A stretch of DNA of 64,000 nt from Hibiscus mutabilis (lineage: Eukaryota; Streptophyta; Magnoliopsida; Malvales; Malvaceae). Below are positions 1-11,400 of the stretch, in pieces (within the stretch, counting starts at the first letter, position 1; every line of letters begins with the position of its first letter). Made by a program: the position numbers and the translations under genes. The stretch covers positions 25,707,786 through 25,771,785 of the forward strand of contig CM033724.1 of the NCBI GenBank assembly GCA_019671005.1, given 5' to 3'. The notes under the pieces are model-generated. The model was given only the letters and a program-made list of their open reading frames with translations, ran no database searches and was not told where the DNA came from.

Positions 1-1184
1 GGTACATACTGCAAGGTAAAGGTACCTGCAATCACGTTGATATTATTCCTCCTAACACGGTGAGCAAAAACCCTTACAAATCCACCATCCTCTGGCTGAA
101 CTGTTACGGTATGCACCACAACTCTCTACTCATCATCCATGCGCTGAAAATATCCACGGCCATGCCCACGACCTCTCTGGGCTCCAGCAACTGGTACATT
201 AGCCTGACCCTCTCTGGCCAACTAAGGACAATCCCTACGGAGACGATCCCTCTATCTACAACTCTAACAAGTGCCTACAACACCACCGCACTCTCCCAAA
301 TGCCCCCGGCCACATCTCATACACTCGGGAACTCTAGCATGAGTACACTGACCTTGAAAACCATGGCTAGCACCATATCCTCCCTACCTTTGATCCGAAT
401 AGTACCTTTGGTCTCTATGCCTCTTATAGCGATCTCAGCCAGCATCAGACTCTGTGCTCCTCTTACCAGAAGAAGAACCGCTAGAACGAACAGACAAACC
501 TAAATTCTACTCCATATATTTTGCTCGAAACACTAGAACATCAAAATTTGTATAATTGGTGGCCAACATATACATCTTCACTTCTTTGATCAACCCAAAC
601 AGAATCGATCACACCTCTCACGCTCGTCAAGAACCAACTCAAGAGCGTACTTACTCAGCCGAACAAACTGGACCTTATACTTAGAAATTAACATGTTTCC
701 CAACTCTAAAGCCATAAACTCTCTCTTCTTCGCATCCTTGTAAGGAGTTCCCAAATACTTATTCTTGAAAGCCTCACAAAAAAATTCCCAAGTAACATTG
801 GCATGTTCCACACCTGCAATCATAGTGGTCCCCCAACTGTATGCATCACCCTAGAGCATCCCAACTTACGTACATCAGTACACTCCATCTGACCAAGGAT
901 CTTCCCGGTGCTCGTAAACCACGCTTCGGCCGCTTTAGGAACCAACCCTTGAAACTCAACACCACCTAGGCTACGCAAACGCTCCAAAGGTAACCCGGTG
1001 TTAATAGCTACAAGCGTTGGTGTAGGTACATGCACTCTAGCCATGGTCGCCTAGAAAGCTCCCGTCATCGCTTGCATCAACGGTGTCATATCACCAAAAA
1101 TAGGTACTTGTGGTGCCTACGACGCACCTCCTTCAACTCCAGCACCCGTAGGAGAAATTGGTGGTGGAGGAGGTAAAACAAATA
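1..1184 (-). pseudogene. Ty3/gypsy (Del/Tekay-like) gag remnant
   Basis: Decayed capsid (gag) gene of an LTR retrotransposon read on the minus strand. The N-terminal part (about 1184-820) has a proline-rich stretch, then a segment reading FQGLVPKAAEAWF, typical of plant chromovirus gag. The retrotransposon gag domain follows at 823-590 (WEFFCEAFKNKYLG, then KKREFMALELG, then a leucine-rich helix). The basic Ser/Arg-rich tail continues through about 500-1. Frames change at about 820 and several stops interrupt it, so no functional protein is expected. The window edge cuts the element. The M-family LTR on its upstream side (1185 onward) fits a 5' LTR of the same minus-strand element, but no primer-binding site remains, so the leader was deleted. 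The plus-strand open frame at 60-503 is a shadow of this tail. Confidence 0.8.
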
Positions 1185-2567
1185 ATCGTCATCTATATTC
1201 GATTTTATTTACAAACTTTTTCATATCATCACTTTCCAATATAATCCATTTTAACATCAACAACTCACTGTTTTCATATGCATCATCAAAATCATTTAAC
1301 CAATGCAATAAACCTTGCATTAGCCAATGTTCAAAAACATTAACAAATCATGCATTACTTCCAAATGCAACAACATCATTTTGTAACCAATTTATAGCAT
1401 TAAACCATGCTCAAAACATGCATATATAGTGAGTAATTAAACCATGTAAAACAAGTGCATCAAACTATTAGCCAAACTGAGTTCGAGAAAGAATTCATTC
1501 TTCATTTACTTTTGAGTTTAGATCAACGTTTCAAGCTTGATCTAAACCCCTAAACACAACTTTTAAACCTTTAAAAGGCTGATCAACACGCTCTTACTCA
1601 CTGACTCGAAAGCCTCGCTTGGCGATGCAACAATCACGCCTCCAAAGCTTTTGAAATCAACATTCAAGCTTGAGGACCAACTTCCCCTGCTTTTATCCAC
1701 ACAAAACAGAGGTACATTGCATCAAAATGCAATCAACATCACAGCAACAATAAACCTCAACATCCTTTGTCCAATTTCTCTCCACAACACTAAAAACTAA
1801 CAACAAACCCCTTCCAAACTTAACCCAGCCACAACCTAACGTTTTAACACATCAATCAACATCTAAAAACACATATCTAACATCCTTATATCTCCAACAT
1901 TCAAATAACCACCACAAGTCCTCTAAAACCATAACTAGCAACCTAGAAAATTAGAGATTCACATAGTTTAGGGATTCCAATGTTAAAACCCATCTATTAT
2001 CATTATTCAACATCAAAATTATGATTAAAATCAATCAAGAACCCAACATAATAGAACCTATACTAAAATCCTTCAATTAAATCAATTAAACCACAATTTA
2101 ATCAATTTTCCACAAATAAATAAGCAAATCAAGTTAGAAAACATGTGTAAGGGGTCAATAACTTGGAAATTTCAATAAAGAACCTTGTATTAGAGGAGAA
2201 GAACAAACATCACCTCTAATGGCAGCTTTTCCCCTTAATTAGGTGATTTCCAAAGCCAAAATAACAAGGAATCAAGTTTATTTTGTTAGAAAACTATTAT
2301 AAACTCAATCGAAATCAGAAGATTGATTAAAAGTGAATTTTACCTGAAGATTTTGAAGAGAGAAAAAGTGTTTGGCTGGAGAGAATTGGAGAGAAAATCT
2401 TTTAGTGAAAAGTTAGTTACGAAAAGTTTGTTTTAAAGATTTTTTATCCAATTATTTCCCCAAGCCTTTTATTTTATTTTAAAATCATTTAAAATAGTTA
2501 ATTAAGGGGAAAAGCCTGATATTAAACCTTTGGGTAAATAGCTCCTTAATGATTTAAAGTTTTGACC
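1185..2567 (-). mobile_element. M-family LTR, copy 1, first part
   Basis: Non-coding LTR sequence closely similar to 6150-7500 (M copy 2) and, in reverse, to 53.1-54.3 kb. The hallmark is a block reading AATAAAGAACCTT followed by TTAGAGGAG (about 2172-2200), seen in every M copy. It begins directly against gag and lacks the expected LTR end and PBS, so the 5' leader is gone. It breaks off at about 2567, where other repeats are inserted, and resumes at 4181. Confidence 0.7.
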
Positions 2568-2994
2568 TGTAGCGATGTCTTTTTTCGCTAAAAATCGAGT
2601 GGGTTTTTGAGGTGTTTGTGATTTTTCGGATATAAAATGTTTATTCTGTGGGATTTTAAAAAACCGCATTTTATTAAAAATTGGAGTCGCCACCGGCTAC
2701 TTAGGTAGGCCAGACACCATAAAACCAGAGATTAAAAACTGTTGGGCTCGGGAGTCGGTTGCGGATGGGGAAGGATTAGCACCCCCACGCTGCCCAAAAT
2801 TGGTACTTTAATAATTATCGCTTTATTAATATTGGATTTTCCGGGTTAAAGTGACGATTAGTTTAAAATTTGGTTATAATTGCGAATAAATTTTAAAGGC
2901 CCCGTTATCCGAGAGTAAACACCCAACCATTATCACTACGCCTAATACTGGCCCCGTTTACGCTCGGATATGAGCATGTTCTAACATATATATT
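2568..2994 (-). mobile_element. G-family LTR fragment
   Basis: Begins TGTAGCGATG and matches the first part of the G LTR at 51252 onward nearly base for base, including the PBS-like decamer GGAGTCGCCA (2683-2692), the TTAGCACCCCC block and the GGCCCCGTTATCCGAGAG block (about 2898). Cut off at about 2994 by T-type sequence. No coding content. Confidence 0.75.
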
Positions 2995-4180
2995 ACAAGG
3001 CTAAGGTGAGTGCATACATGTTTTAGCATGATATATTGTTTTACTGATTTTTTTTAATGATTATGGTATAATTTTATGTTTACAAATGGTTTATACTATG
3101 AAAAGTTGATGAACATATTGGAGTATGAATTGTTCCACTGTGAAGATATTATACTTGATGTGAAATGTATATGTGGTATTTATTATTTATCATATTGCAA
3201 GAATTGTTCTAAAGTTGCCTTGGAAGTATAATATTGAGAATGACAGTTACGATGTTTATAGTATCAAAATCCAACCTTTTGAGTTGGCAGTTATGATGAT
3301 ACTTTATGGTGTCGAAATCCAACCTATGAGCTGGAAGTAACGATGCTTTATAGTGTCGAAATCCAACCTTTGAGTTGACAGTTATGATGATACTTTATGG
3401 TGTCGAAATCCAACCTTTGAGTTGACAGTTATGATGATACTTTATGGTGTCGAAATCCAACCTATGAGTTGGCAGTTACGATGCTTAATAGCATCGAAAT
3501 CCAACCTTTTGAGTTGGCAGTTATGACGATACCCTACGGTGTCGAGATCCAACCTTTTTGAGTTGGCAGTTACGATGCTCATAATGAAGAATAGTACTTT
3601 TATAGTATGGATACAACTTTACAAGATGAATATATGTTTTAAAGTATAAAGTTCACAATATGCTTTTATGCATAGACATTCTTGCATAACAGATTACATG
3701 TTTAAAAAGATATCATGCTTTTAATAGTATTATGCACTATAAAGTGTTTTATATGTTACTCACCTTATGCCTCACTATGTTATACTTAGCGTGTATATTG
3801 TTATACGCGTAGGTAATTGGAGGTAGTAGCGGAGCTTTTGCTTCAGCATCTCTTTGGAAGAGATAGTATATCGACAGGTTATTTCGGTATCTACGACTTC
3901 CTTATTTTATGCGAATAGTGGCATGTACTAAAATAATCTGTCTATTTTGTTAAACGTTTAGACCGGCCTGCCTTGTAATGGTTTTGTCGTGTATATTAAA
4001 TGATATGTTATAAGTATAATTTTTACATATTATGATAGAATTTTTGATATGATGATATTATTACTTATAAGTTAATTAAAAATTTTAATTAGTCCCGATT
4101 TTTAATGTAAGATGAATTTTAAATTATCGTGACATTTCTAACTCCTGTTCGGTGTACGGTTATGGGAAGATGGTGTTATA
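2995..4180 (-). mobile_element. T3-type LTR fragment, reversed
   Basis: Reverse-orientation counterpart of the LTR that starts at 54330. The reversed right edge (TATAACACCATCTTCCC, ending 4180) matches the TGTAAGACCCCCTTCCC start at 54330. It carries the splice-donor-like block AAGGTGAGTGCAT near its left edge (about 3003-3015), the 47 bp hairpin repeats (3240-3590), and the GCGTAGG / TTAGCGTG block at about 3785-3815. Orientation is given relative to the other T copies. No flanking target duplication was found; about 40 bp of M sequence is missing at the junction. Confidence 0.65.
3240..3590. repeat. 47 bp tandem array of paired mini-hairpins
   Basis: About seven copies of a 47 bp unit. Each unit holds two potential stem-loops: CCAAC / GTTGG around a 6 nt loop, and GATAC / GTGTC around a 6 nt loop. 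One unit has GATGC / GCATC instead (3480-3495), keeping the pairing although both sides differ. It lies inside the reversed T3 LTR. Confidence 0.85.
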
Positions 4181-4390
4181 ATTTTGGTCACTAACCAAAA
4201 TGCCCACTTTCGAGACCCTTTTTTGTAAAATTGATTCCACCAAAATCATTTCCATAATAAATAATGATTTTAGATAATTTGCCATAATTTTAGCCCTTCT
4301 GAAAATATTTAATCAAATTTAAATTTTGAAGCTGACTCAAATCCTCTTATCCGATCTAACGAACCGTCTAAACCAATTGGGAAACTCCTT
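4181..4390 (-). mobile_element. M-family LTR, copy 1, second part
   Basis: Resumes M sequence (TTTTGGTCACTAACCAAAATG) matching about 7540-7740 of M copy 2. With 1185-2567 it forms one LTR split by the G and T3 insertions. Its terminal GGGGCATTACA end is not visible; X-family sequence begins at about 4390. Confidence 0.6.
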
Positions 4391-5043
4391 TGATCTAGCC
4401 TAGACGTCTAACCAAATCGAGAGAGTTTGCCGAGGCAAACCGAAGGAAAATTATGAAAGAAACGGTCCATTTTTTCTTTTATCCTGTCTAGATGCAAATT
4501 ATTAATCTTACATGTACATACTTGCAGCGGGTGAATTTTCAATGGAAACGAGTCACGGAAAGACAACCAATTGCATCACCTTCCTTTTAGGGACTAAAAT
4601 GTAAATCTTTTAAATGATTGAACCAAAATCGAAATTAAAATTACTGAACCTCAAATAATCCATTTACATGCTCAAATGACAAATTCCACGTTAAAACAAC
4701 CATCCATGCCCATACAATTGCATTCCCAAATCTGAAGGACCAAAATGAAAGAAACTGAAACACTCAAACGTGCCAAAATAATAGAATTAACCGTATCTAT
4801 ACTGGTACGCTTGGAGGTGTTTTGGTATACCTTTGTAATTCGAACCCGTTCTGATACGCCCCCGTATATCGAAACACCTTCCCCAAAATTTCAATACCGT
4901 ATCGAAACACCCTCTCGAGTACTGAAATGATGTGCCTGGAAAGGCATACCCGTATCGAAATGCCCTCCCGCGTATCAAAACGCTATGCCTGAAATGGCCT
5001 AGCCGTACCGGTACGGGGACACCTGTTTCGATACGCCTAGACC
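4391..5043 (-). mobile_element. X-family repeat, reversed, with TATCGATA-like palindromes
   Basis: Reverse complement of the block at 16905-17600. Shared features are a stretch containing TTTGCATCTAGA, a TTTGGTC/TTTGTCC-rich stretch, and a terminal part dense in CGTATCGAAA, CGTACCGG and GATACGCC words. It contains a perfect 14 bp palindrome CCGTACCGGTACGG (5003-5016). No coding domain was recognised, so the element class is unknown; an LTR fragment is the likeliest guess. The open frames here (4745-4930 plus, 4787-5074 minus) arise from the repeats and are not credited as genes. Confidence 0.55.
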
Positions 5044-7766
5044 TGTAATGTCCCAAATTACTGTCTAATCCCACTTTAATGATAAATAAGCCACTCCAAC
5101 ATGCTTTAAAACACTAGAGCAACATTAATAAGAATTTATCCCCACCAAAACAACACAGAATCATTAACCAATCATGGCATTCATACAATCTTGATGATCT
5201 ATAGGCATGCTTCCTAATATCCTCTTACCAAACATCCAAAACTGACAATTGGCACACTTAAACAACCACAACATGCTTGCACTACTAAAACAACATAACA
5301 AACTTGATTGAGTCATCCAAGCATGACAACCATAAAAAAATAACTAGTTGCAATCCTAAGCACACATCTAGCATCGATATAGGCAAGAATCCACACAAGT
5401 CCAATAACCACAAACCATACATGAAATCTAGCACTTCACATGCTTAAAAACCATGGAAAAATAGAATTACAAATCTTAATGCTCTGCATCATTAGGAAAA
5501 AGAGAGCGTAAACACACATGCTTAGTGAGGATGCTCACAAAACAATGATGCATTTAAAAACATTTGAAACCGAAACATTTGTTTCCAAAACATACTTACA
5601 ACCAAAGCACTTTCCTTGCCTCCAACCGAGACATGCATAAACATCCTTATGCAATATCATGTACTTATTCCATGCTTAGATCCCAAAGAATTAAATCATA
5701 AACCATGCTTAAATCCCAAAGCATTATAATAATAGGTTCAACACATGAACTTTCATATATATTGGCATTAATATTGACCCGGATAGAATACGCTCTATCC
5801 AACATATCAGATACATGGATCTCTTATACCATTCCTAGTTAAACCACATGATATCCCAAATGTTGCCGAGTTAAACCGCAAGATTTGACACCCTTGCCTT
5901 GTTAAACCGTAAGATTTACCACCCTTGCCTAGCTAATCTGCAAGTGTATCGACCTTGCCTAGTTAAACCGCAAGATCACCATCAAATTGGGTTGCCTAGC
6001 TAAACCTCATGCCCAATGAGGTTCCCAATAGTCTGAGTGGCCTTGTTAAACTTCCATACCTTAAGGACCCATGGCCACGATCGATTTTATTCATATTTTA
6101 TAGTGCACTTTAATCCTATGGCATGCCAACTATAACCGATTGATTCTTGCCTTGTCACATAGCCAATATATCATTTATAAATCCATTTACCTAATGTTTC
6201 CAATGCATTAAACCAAAACCATCACATATGCAATCCACGTTGCCCGAAGCAATACCCCATTCCCAACCGGAATGATAACTAATGCCCTCTAGCATTTATG
6301 TACATAAAATCCATTGCATATGTGTTCATAAACATGCACTTACAGTAGCAAATTAAGCCATGTTTAATAGCAAAACATGAAATCAACATGCTCATATCTA
6401 AACCGATATTCAAGAGCGAAATAAGGGAAACTGGCTTCCGAGCTTAGGTAAGTGTTTCACGCATACCCTAAACTCCCAACAACCTTTATTAAACCTTTTA
6501 AAGGATTTTAATCTAGTTTCCAGTCACCGATACACTTCTCCTTGCTCGCCAATGCGAATCGAGCTCCTGACAAGCAACAATCAATGTCGAACTTCGTCAC
6601 CTTGATTATCCCCTATTTTAACTACATAAAACCAGAGGGCAAATGAATTATTATGCATTCAAACCATTGCCTAACAGCAATCTCCCGCAATTCTAAAGCT
6701 GCCCACTCAAAAACCATACGAAACATATCAAAAACATTATCAAACCCTTCCAAAACTTGACCCATCCATAATACAACAATTCGGTCTAACAAACTTCATC
6801 AAATAACATCTAAAAACCCTTTCCCAACATCTTTTTGCTTCCAACAAGGATTAAGTTCGAAAAACACATCAAAAACCTTTGATCAACAACCTTAGCCATT
6901 GGAGATTCAACTCAAGTTATTAACTCAATTAAACATCCAAAATCTTGATCGAATCTAATCATAAACCCAGCAAAACAGATCAAATTCAAAATATGTCAAT
7001 TTCATCAATCCAAACACAATTAAACAAATTTTCTTCAATTAAATCATCAAAACATAATAGAAAACAATTGTAAAGAGTCAACAACATGGGAATTTCAATA
7101 AAGAACCTTTCATTAGAGGAGAAAAACGAAACATACCTCTAATGAATGCTTTCTCCCTTAATTGAATGATTTGCTTGAGAAAACAAAGTTAAAAACATAA
7201 GGTTTTAGAAAACTAACTAGAAGAAACCACTTACAAATAAAAGATTTAAAAAAATAAAGATTTACCTGAAGATTTAGAAGAAGAAATTTGATGTTTGGCC
7301 CAAGAGATTTTAGAGAGAAAATATTTGAGAAAGTTCGTTAAGTGATTTTTGTTTTAAAGATTTAATAACTCCTTAAATCCTCTCCATCCTATTTTTATTT
7401 TCCAAAATACTTTAAAAATAGCAAATTAAGGGATAATGTCTGATATTAGACTTTTTTGGGCAATTAGCTCCTTGAAGATTCAAAGTTTTGACTCTTTACA
7501 AAGCAGTCACTAAAAACAATTTTCAAAGTTTGCATTTTGGTCACTAGTCCAAAATGTTCGATTTCCAAAACTCCTTTTCCAAAATTGGTTTCACCATAAT
7601 CATTAATATATTAAATATTGATTTTAGAACATTTTTACACAATTTTATCACCTTCAAAAAAATTTAATTTGATTTAATCTTGAAACTGACTCGAATCTCA
7701 AATACCGGTCCACCGGACCTTCGAAACAACCTTTAAAACACCTAAGCCCAAAACCGGGGCATTACA
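5044..7766 (-). mobile_element. M-family LTR, copy 2 (3' LTR)
   Basis: Complete LTR of about 2.72 kb running from TGTAATGTCCC (5044) to GGGGCATTACA (7766), so each strand starts TG and ends CA. A purine-rich tract (minus strand) and an integrase C-terminus abut its right edge, which makes it the 3' LTR of a minus-strand Del/Tekay-type element. It contains the CTTGC..GCAAG repeat array (5893-5974), a CCTATGGCATGCC block (about 6115-6127) shared with T LTRs, and the M hallmark AATAAAGAACCTT at about 7100. Confidence 0.8.
5893..5974. repeat. About 30 bp hairpin repeats in the M LTR
   Basis: Three consecutive units of 30-31 bp, each able to form a stem CTTGC / GCAAG around an 11 nt loop (5893-5913 with one G-U pair, 5924-5944, 5954-5974). 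A nearby CCTCAT / ATGAGG stem-loop follows at about 6006-6022. It occupies the same place in the M LTR as the mini-hairpin arrays in T LTRs: just left of the CTATGGCATGCC block. Confidence 0.65.
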
Positions 7767-7781
7767 ACTCTCCCCCTCTTA
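7767..7781 (-). other. Polypurine tract of M element
   Basis: Minus-strand reading AAGAGGGGGAGAG directly precedes the LTR start TGTAATGCCCC. Position and composition fit the plus-strand primer of a Ty3/gypsy element. Similar tracts occur at 15913-15926 and 24611-24625. Confidence 0.75.
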
Positions 7782-8406
7782 AGAAATTTTTTCCCTAAAA
7801 TTTACCTAGAGGAAAAAGATGCGGAAATTGCTCCATCGTATCTGCCTTGGTTTCCAAGTGGCTTCCTCGACACCACGATGTCGCCACAAGACCTTAACAA
7901 GTTCTATCATCTTTCCACGTAGAACCTTACTGCTGGAATCAAGGATTTCCACCAGCTCCTCATCATAGGATAAATCCGATCTCAACTCAATATGCTCCAC
8001 CGGCATAACATGAGAGGGATCCGACCGATACCTCCACAACATAGATACATAGAAAACATCATGTATTTTCACAAGCTCGGGAGGCAGCCTCGACCAATAA
8101 GCTACATGACCCATACGCTCCACAATCTCTTATGGTCCAATAAACCGCAAACTAAGCTTACCCTTACGCCTGAACTACATCACCTTCTTCCACGGTGACA
8201 CTTTCAAAAATACACGGTCACCTATCGCATATTCAATTTCCCTACGCTTCAAATCCGTGTAAGATTTTTGCATATCCGCAGCCGCCTTCAAGCGATCGCA
8301 CACAAGCTTTACCTTTTCATCTATGTCTTTCAACACATGTACTAAGGAAACATGCTTTTCTCCTACCTTAGCACAACAGAAGGGCGTACGACACCTCTGA
8401 CCATAC
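7782..8406 (-). pseudogene. Ty3/gypsy integrase C-terminal remnant
   Basis: 3' end of pol. On the minus strand it reads the integrase segment RRCRTP-like / KLVCDRLKAA, then DLKRREIEYAIGDRVFLKVS (about 8300-8190), then ELVKIHDVFYVSMLWRYRSD (about 8070-8010) and the tail LVKVLWRHRGVEEATWK (about 7900-7850). This order is typical of Del/Tekay integrases, where a chromodomain-like tail follows. A frame break lies at about 8170. The gene is cut at 8406 by insertion of the T1 LTR (TGTAACACCC), so RT, RNase H and the integrase core are missing. Catalytically dead. Confidence 0.8.
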
Positions 8407-11400
8407 TGTAACACCCATAACGTATATCTGTAATACGAAAAATACATTATAGATGCTACAAAACATATATTGATTTTTTTTATAATTCTTCGGTAAACAA
8501 CATTTTTTATAAAGTTTCAACTAAAAACAATTCAAGACAATTGTAGTTATTTTTAACCCTGAATTAGTTTATAAACATAAAATTTAGTTATTTAAAAGAA
8601 AATATTATTCAGGGCGAAAACATCGCTTGATGCCTAGACCCTTTCTTGATTATAAAAAAATTCTGAGCAATAAGATTTAAATTCTTGTTAAACCATTATA
8701 CTTTTGCCTTATTGGTAACAATATTTCATTTTCATACTCTAGTATTCTTGTACTATCATACTTCAAAAAATATATATACTTTAAAGCTTGCAAAACAAGT
8801 TTCTTGAAAATATAATTACATGGCCACTAGTTCCTGACTATCTTAAAGATGTACGTACTTTCACTTGCCGATGACTTGACTTCAAAATGAGTGGCTCCTC
8901 CTTGCTAATACTGATCTGAAGAACCTACGTGTGAAATAAAACACATGCTAAGTACGAACTTAGTGAGACAATAATCTTATTTATCAAATCATAAAATAAA
9001 GCAATACATGTTATACATTAACCTAGCATGATTTCTGTCTAAGGTAGTGTCTTACTAACAATGTTTACATAGTGAGTCAATATTCATGTGCAAGTCAAAA
9101 TTTTTCTAACTTAGTCTAGTTTCCAATACTCCATTATTACCAAGTAAATCATATACATGGCATAGCTCACTTATATGGCATATTTCATACACATGGCATA
9201 ATTCACATGCATGACATGATATATATATATGACATAATTCATATATATGACATACTTCATATACATAGAATAATTCATATATATATGGCATGAATTATAT
9301 ACATGGCAGATCCATATACGTGTTATAATTCATATAGGTGGCATGATTCATGTACGTGACATCATTCATATACATGACTTAATTCATATACATAACATGA
9401 TACGTGTTCATGGCATAATTCATATACGTAAAAAATTTGTATACATGGCATGATTTATATGCATAGCATATTTCATAAATATGTGACATTCTTCATATAC
9501 ATGGCATAATTCATGTACTTGGCATAATTCATATACATGTCATGATTCATATATGTGGCATAATCCATATATATAACTTGATTCATTTACATGACATGAT
9601 TCTTTTACCTGACATGATTCATATACGTGATTAAATTCATATACATGGCAAGATTCATATTCATGACATGATTCATATACGTAACATGATTCGTTTATAT
9701 AACGTGATTCATGTACCTGACATGATTCTTTTATCATTGTCTAAAGTACGCTATATGAGATCGATGTACACGAGTCATCTTGAAATGACACTGTAGTGTC
9801 TAACGTAAACGTAAAGATGAGTACGTACTCGGGGATGCTCTTTGCTCCCCATAAACATAAAGCACCTCGACAGTGCACTCGGGCGTAGTGGGCGTAGATC
9901 TCTAGGGTGCATGTGACACAATCATTTTGTCACAATATCTGTTTGATAACATGAACATAAGGGTGCAGCTACTAAAGACTCTATGGCATGCCAACTATAC
10001 CATGGACTCTCATACACAATACTTGGGCATTTCTTTTATCATCAATCAATCGTCATAATCAATCATACATATAGACATTTCATATTTCATGCTTCATCAT
10101 AAATATTCATGGTAAACATAGATCATCATTTATGCAAATAATAATTCGTACCTGATATTCCATCAAGCTTGGCATGTCGAGCAATGTATCATATCATGTA
10201 TTATAGAGAAATACTGCCATTTTCAATGTAATGCAAACATTTAAAAATGCACTCACCTGGGCCATCTATTAACTTGCCTCGCTAAGCTCTATCCGATATT
10301 TTCCTTTATAGAACCTCGAACCTTCTTCTGATTTGAATCCAACTTCATTTATTACATGAATACCAATAAACATTTGTTAGATTCACCTCTAATAATATTT
10401 TTATCAAACTATCTAATCATTCAACATTAAAATTTTCCATAAATTTCCTTTATTCCTTATACTGTCAAAACCTCATTTTGGTCCTTAATAATAATTTAGA
10501 ATTTCAAATAATTTTTCTGAACTTGCTAACCAACATTAGATACAAAATATCTAAATTTCTATTTTCTGGCAGTTTTGTACCACCTTCAAGGATTTATTTC
10601 TATAAAATAATCTAAAACTCGGAATTCGATTCCGTTTGTTCTGAAAGAAACTAGATTCAATAAGATTTTCACACATATAAACTAATAGCTCAGATTTAAC
10701 TTGTACGATTTATGCCGAATTTTCAAAGTTAATTTCCAGTGCTAATTTCGGAACAAACTGTACACTGTTTTTTCTGACCTTTTGTCACTTAAAAATTCAT
10801 ATCTTTCGACTCGGAACTCGAAATCAGTTTCCATCTATTGGAAGCGAAACTAGACAAACATATCTTTATTTTGGTATAAAATTCACTATCTAACCATTTT
10901 TGTCGATTTTTGGTAAATTTTCAAAGTTACTGCCATAATTCAAATACAATACAACTTCCACAATTAACTTATATTTTCTCTAACTTTTCTTTAGTACTTT
11001 CTCCCTTGTATTTACCAAATGTTCATTATGATCCTTAGTGACCATTTTGAACATTAAACAATTGTTCAAGCTCGATTTGAACAATTTCCACTATTTCTTA
11101 TTTATTTTGGACTATTTTCCTTTCTGTCCTTAAACTTTATAAAAGTGACAATTTAGTCACTACATCACTTTTGTACATTAATTCATGTACAATTTAACTT
11201 TTCTATTCATTTCCAACATTTCTAAAATTTTCCTTTAACCTTCAACTTTGTCCAACTTAGTCCTTTAAAATTCTTTTATTTCAAAAAAGGTCCCTAAATT
11301 TTCCTTTCTTGTCATTTTAATCCTTTAACTTTCATAACATGCTTGAAACATCAATTCCATCAAATAATTACTAATTCCAAATCAATCCCCCATTTTCTTA

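Noticed and set aside
9540..9737. Minus-strand open frames with repeated Tyr-Glu-Ser-Cys-His words (also 9106-9291)
   Set aside because: Produced by the 18 bp minisatellite, whose length is a multiple of three; no start context, promoter or domain.
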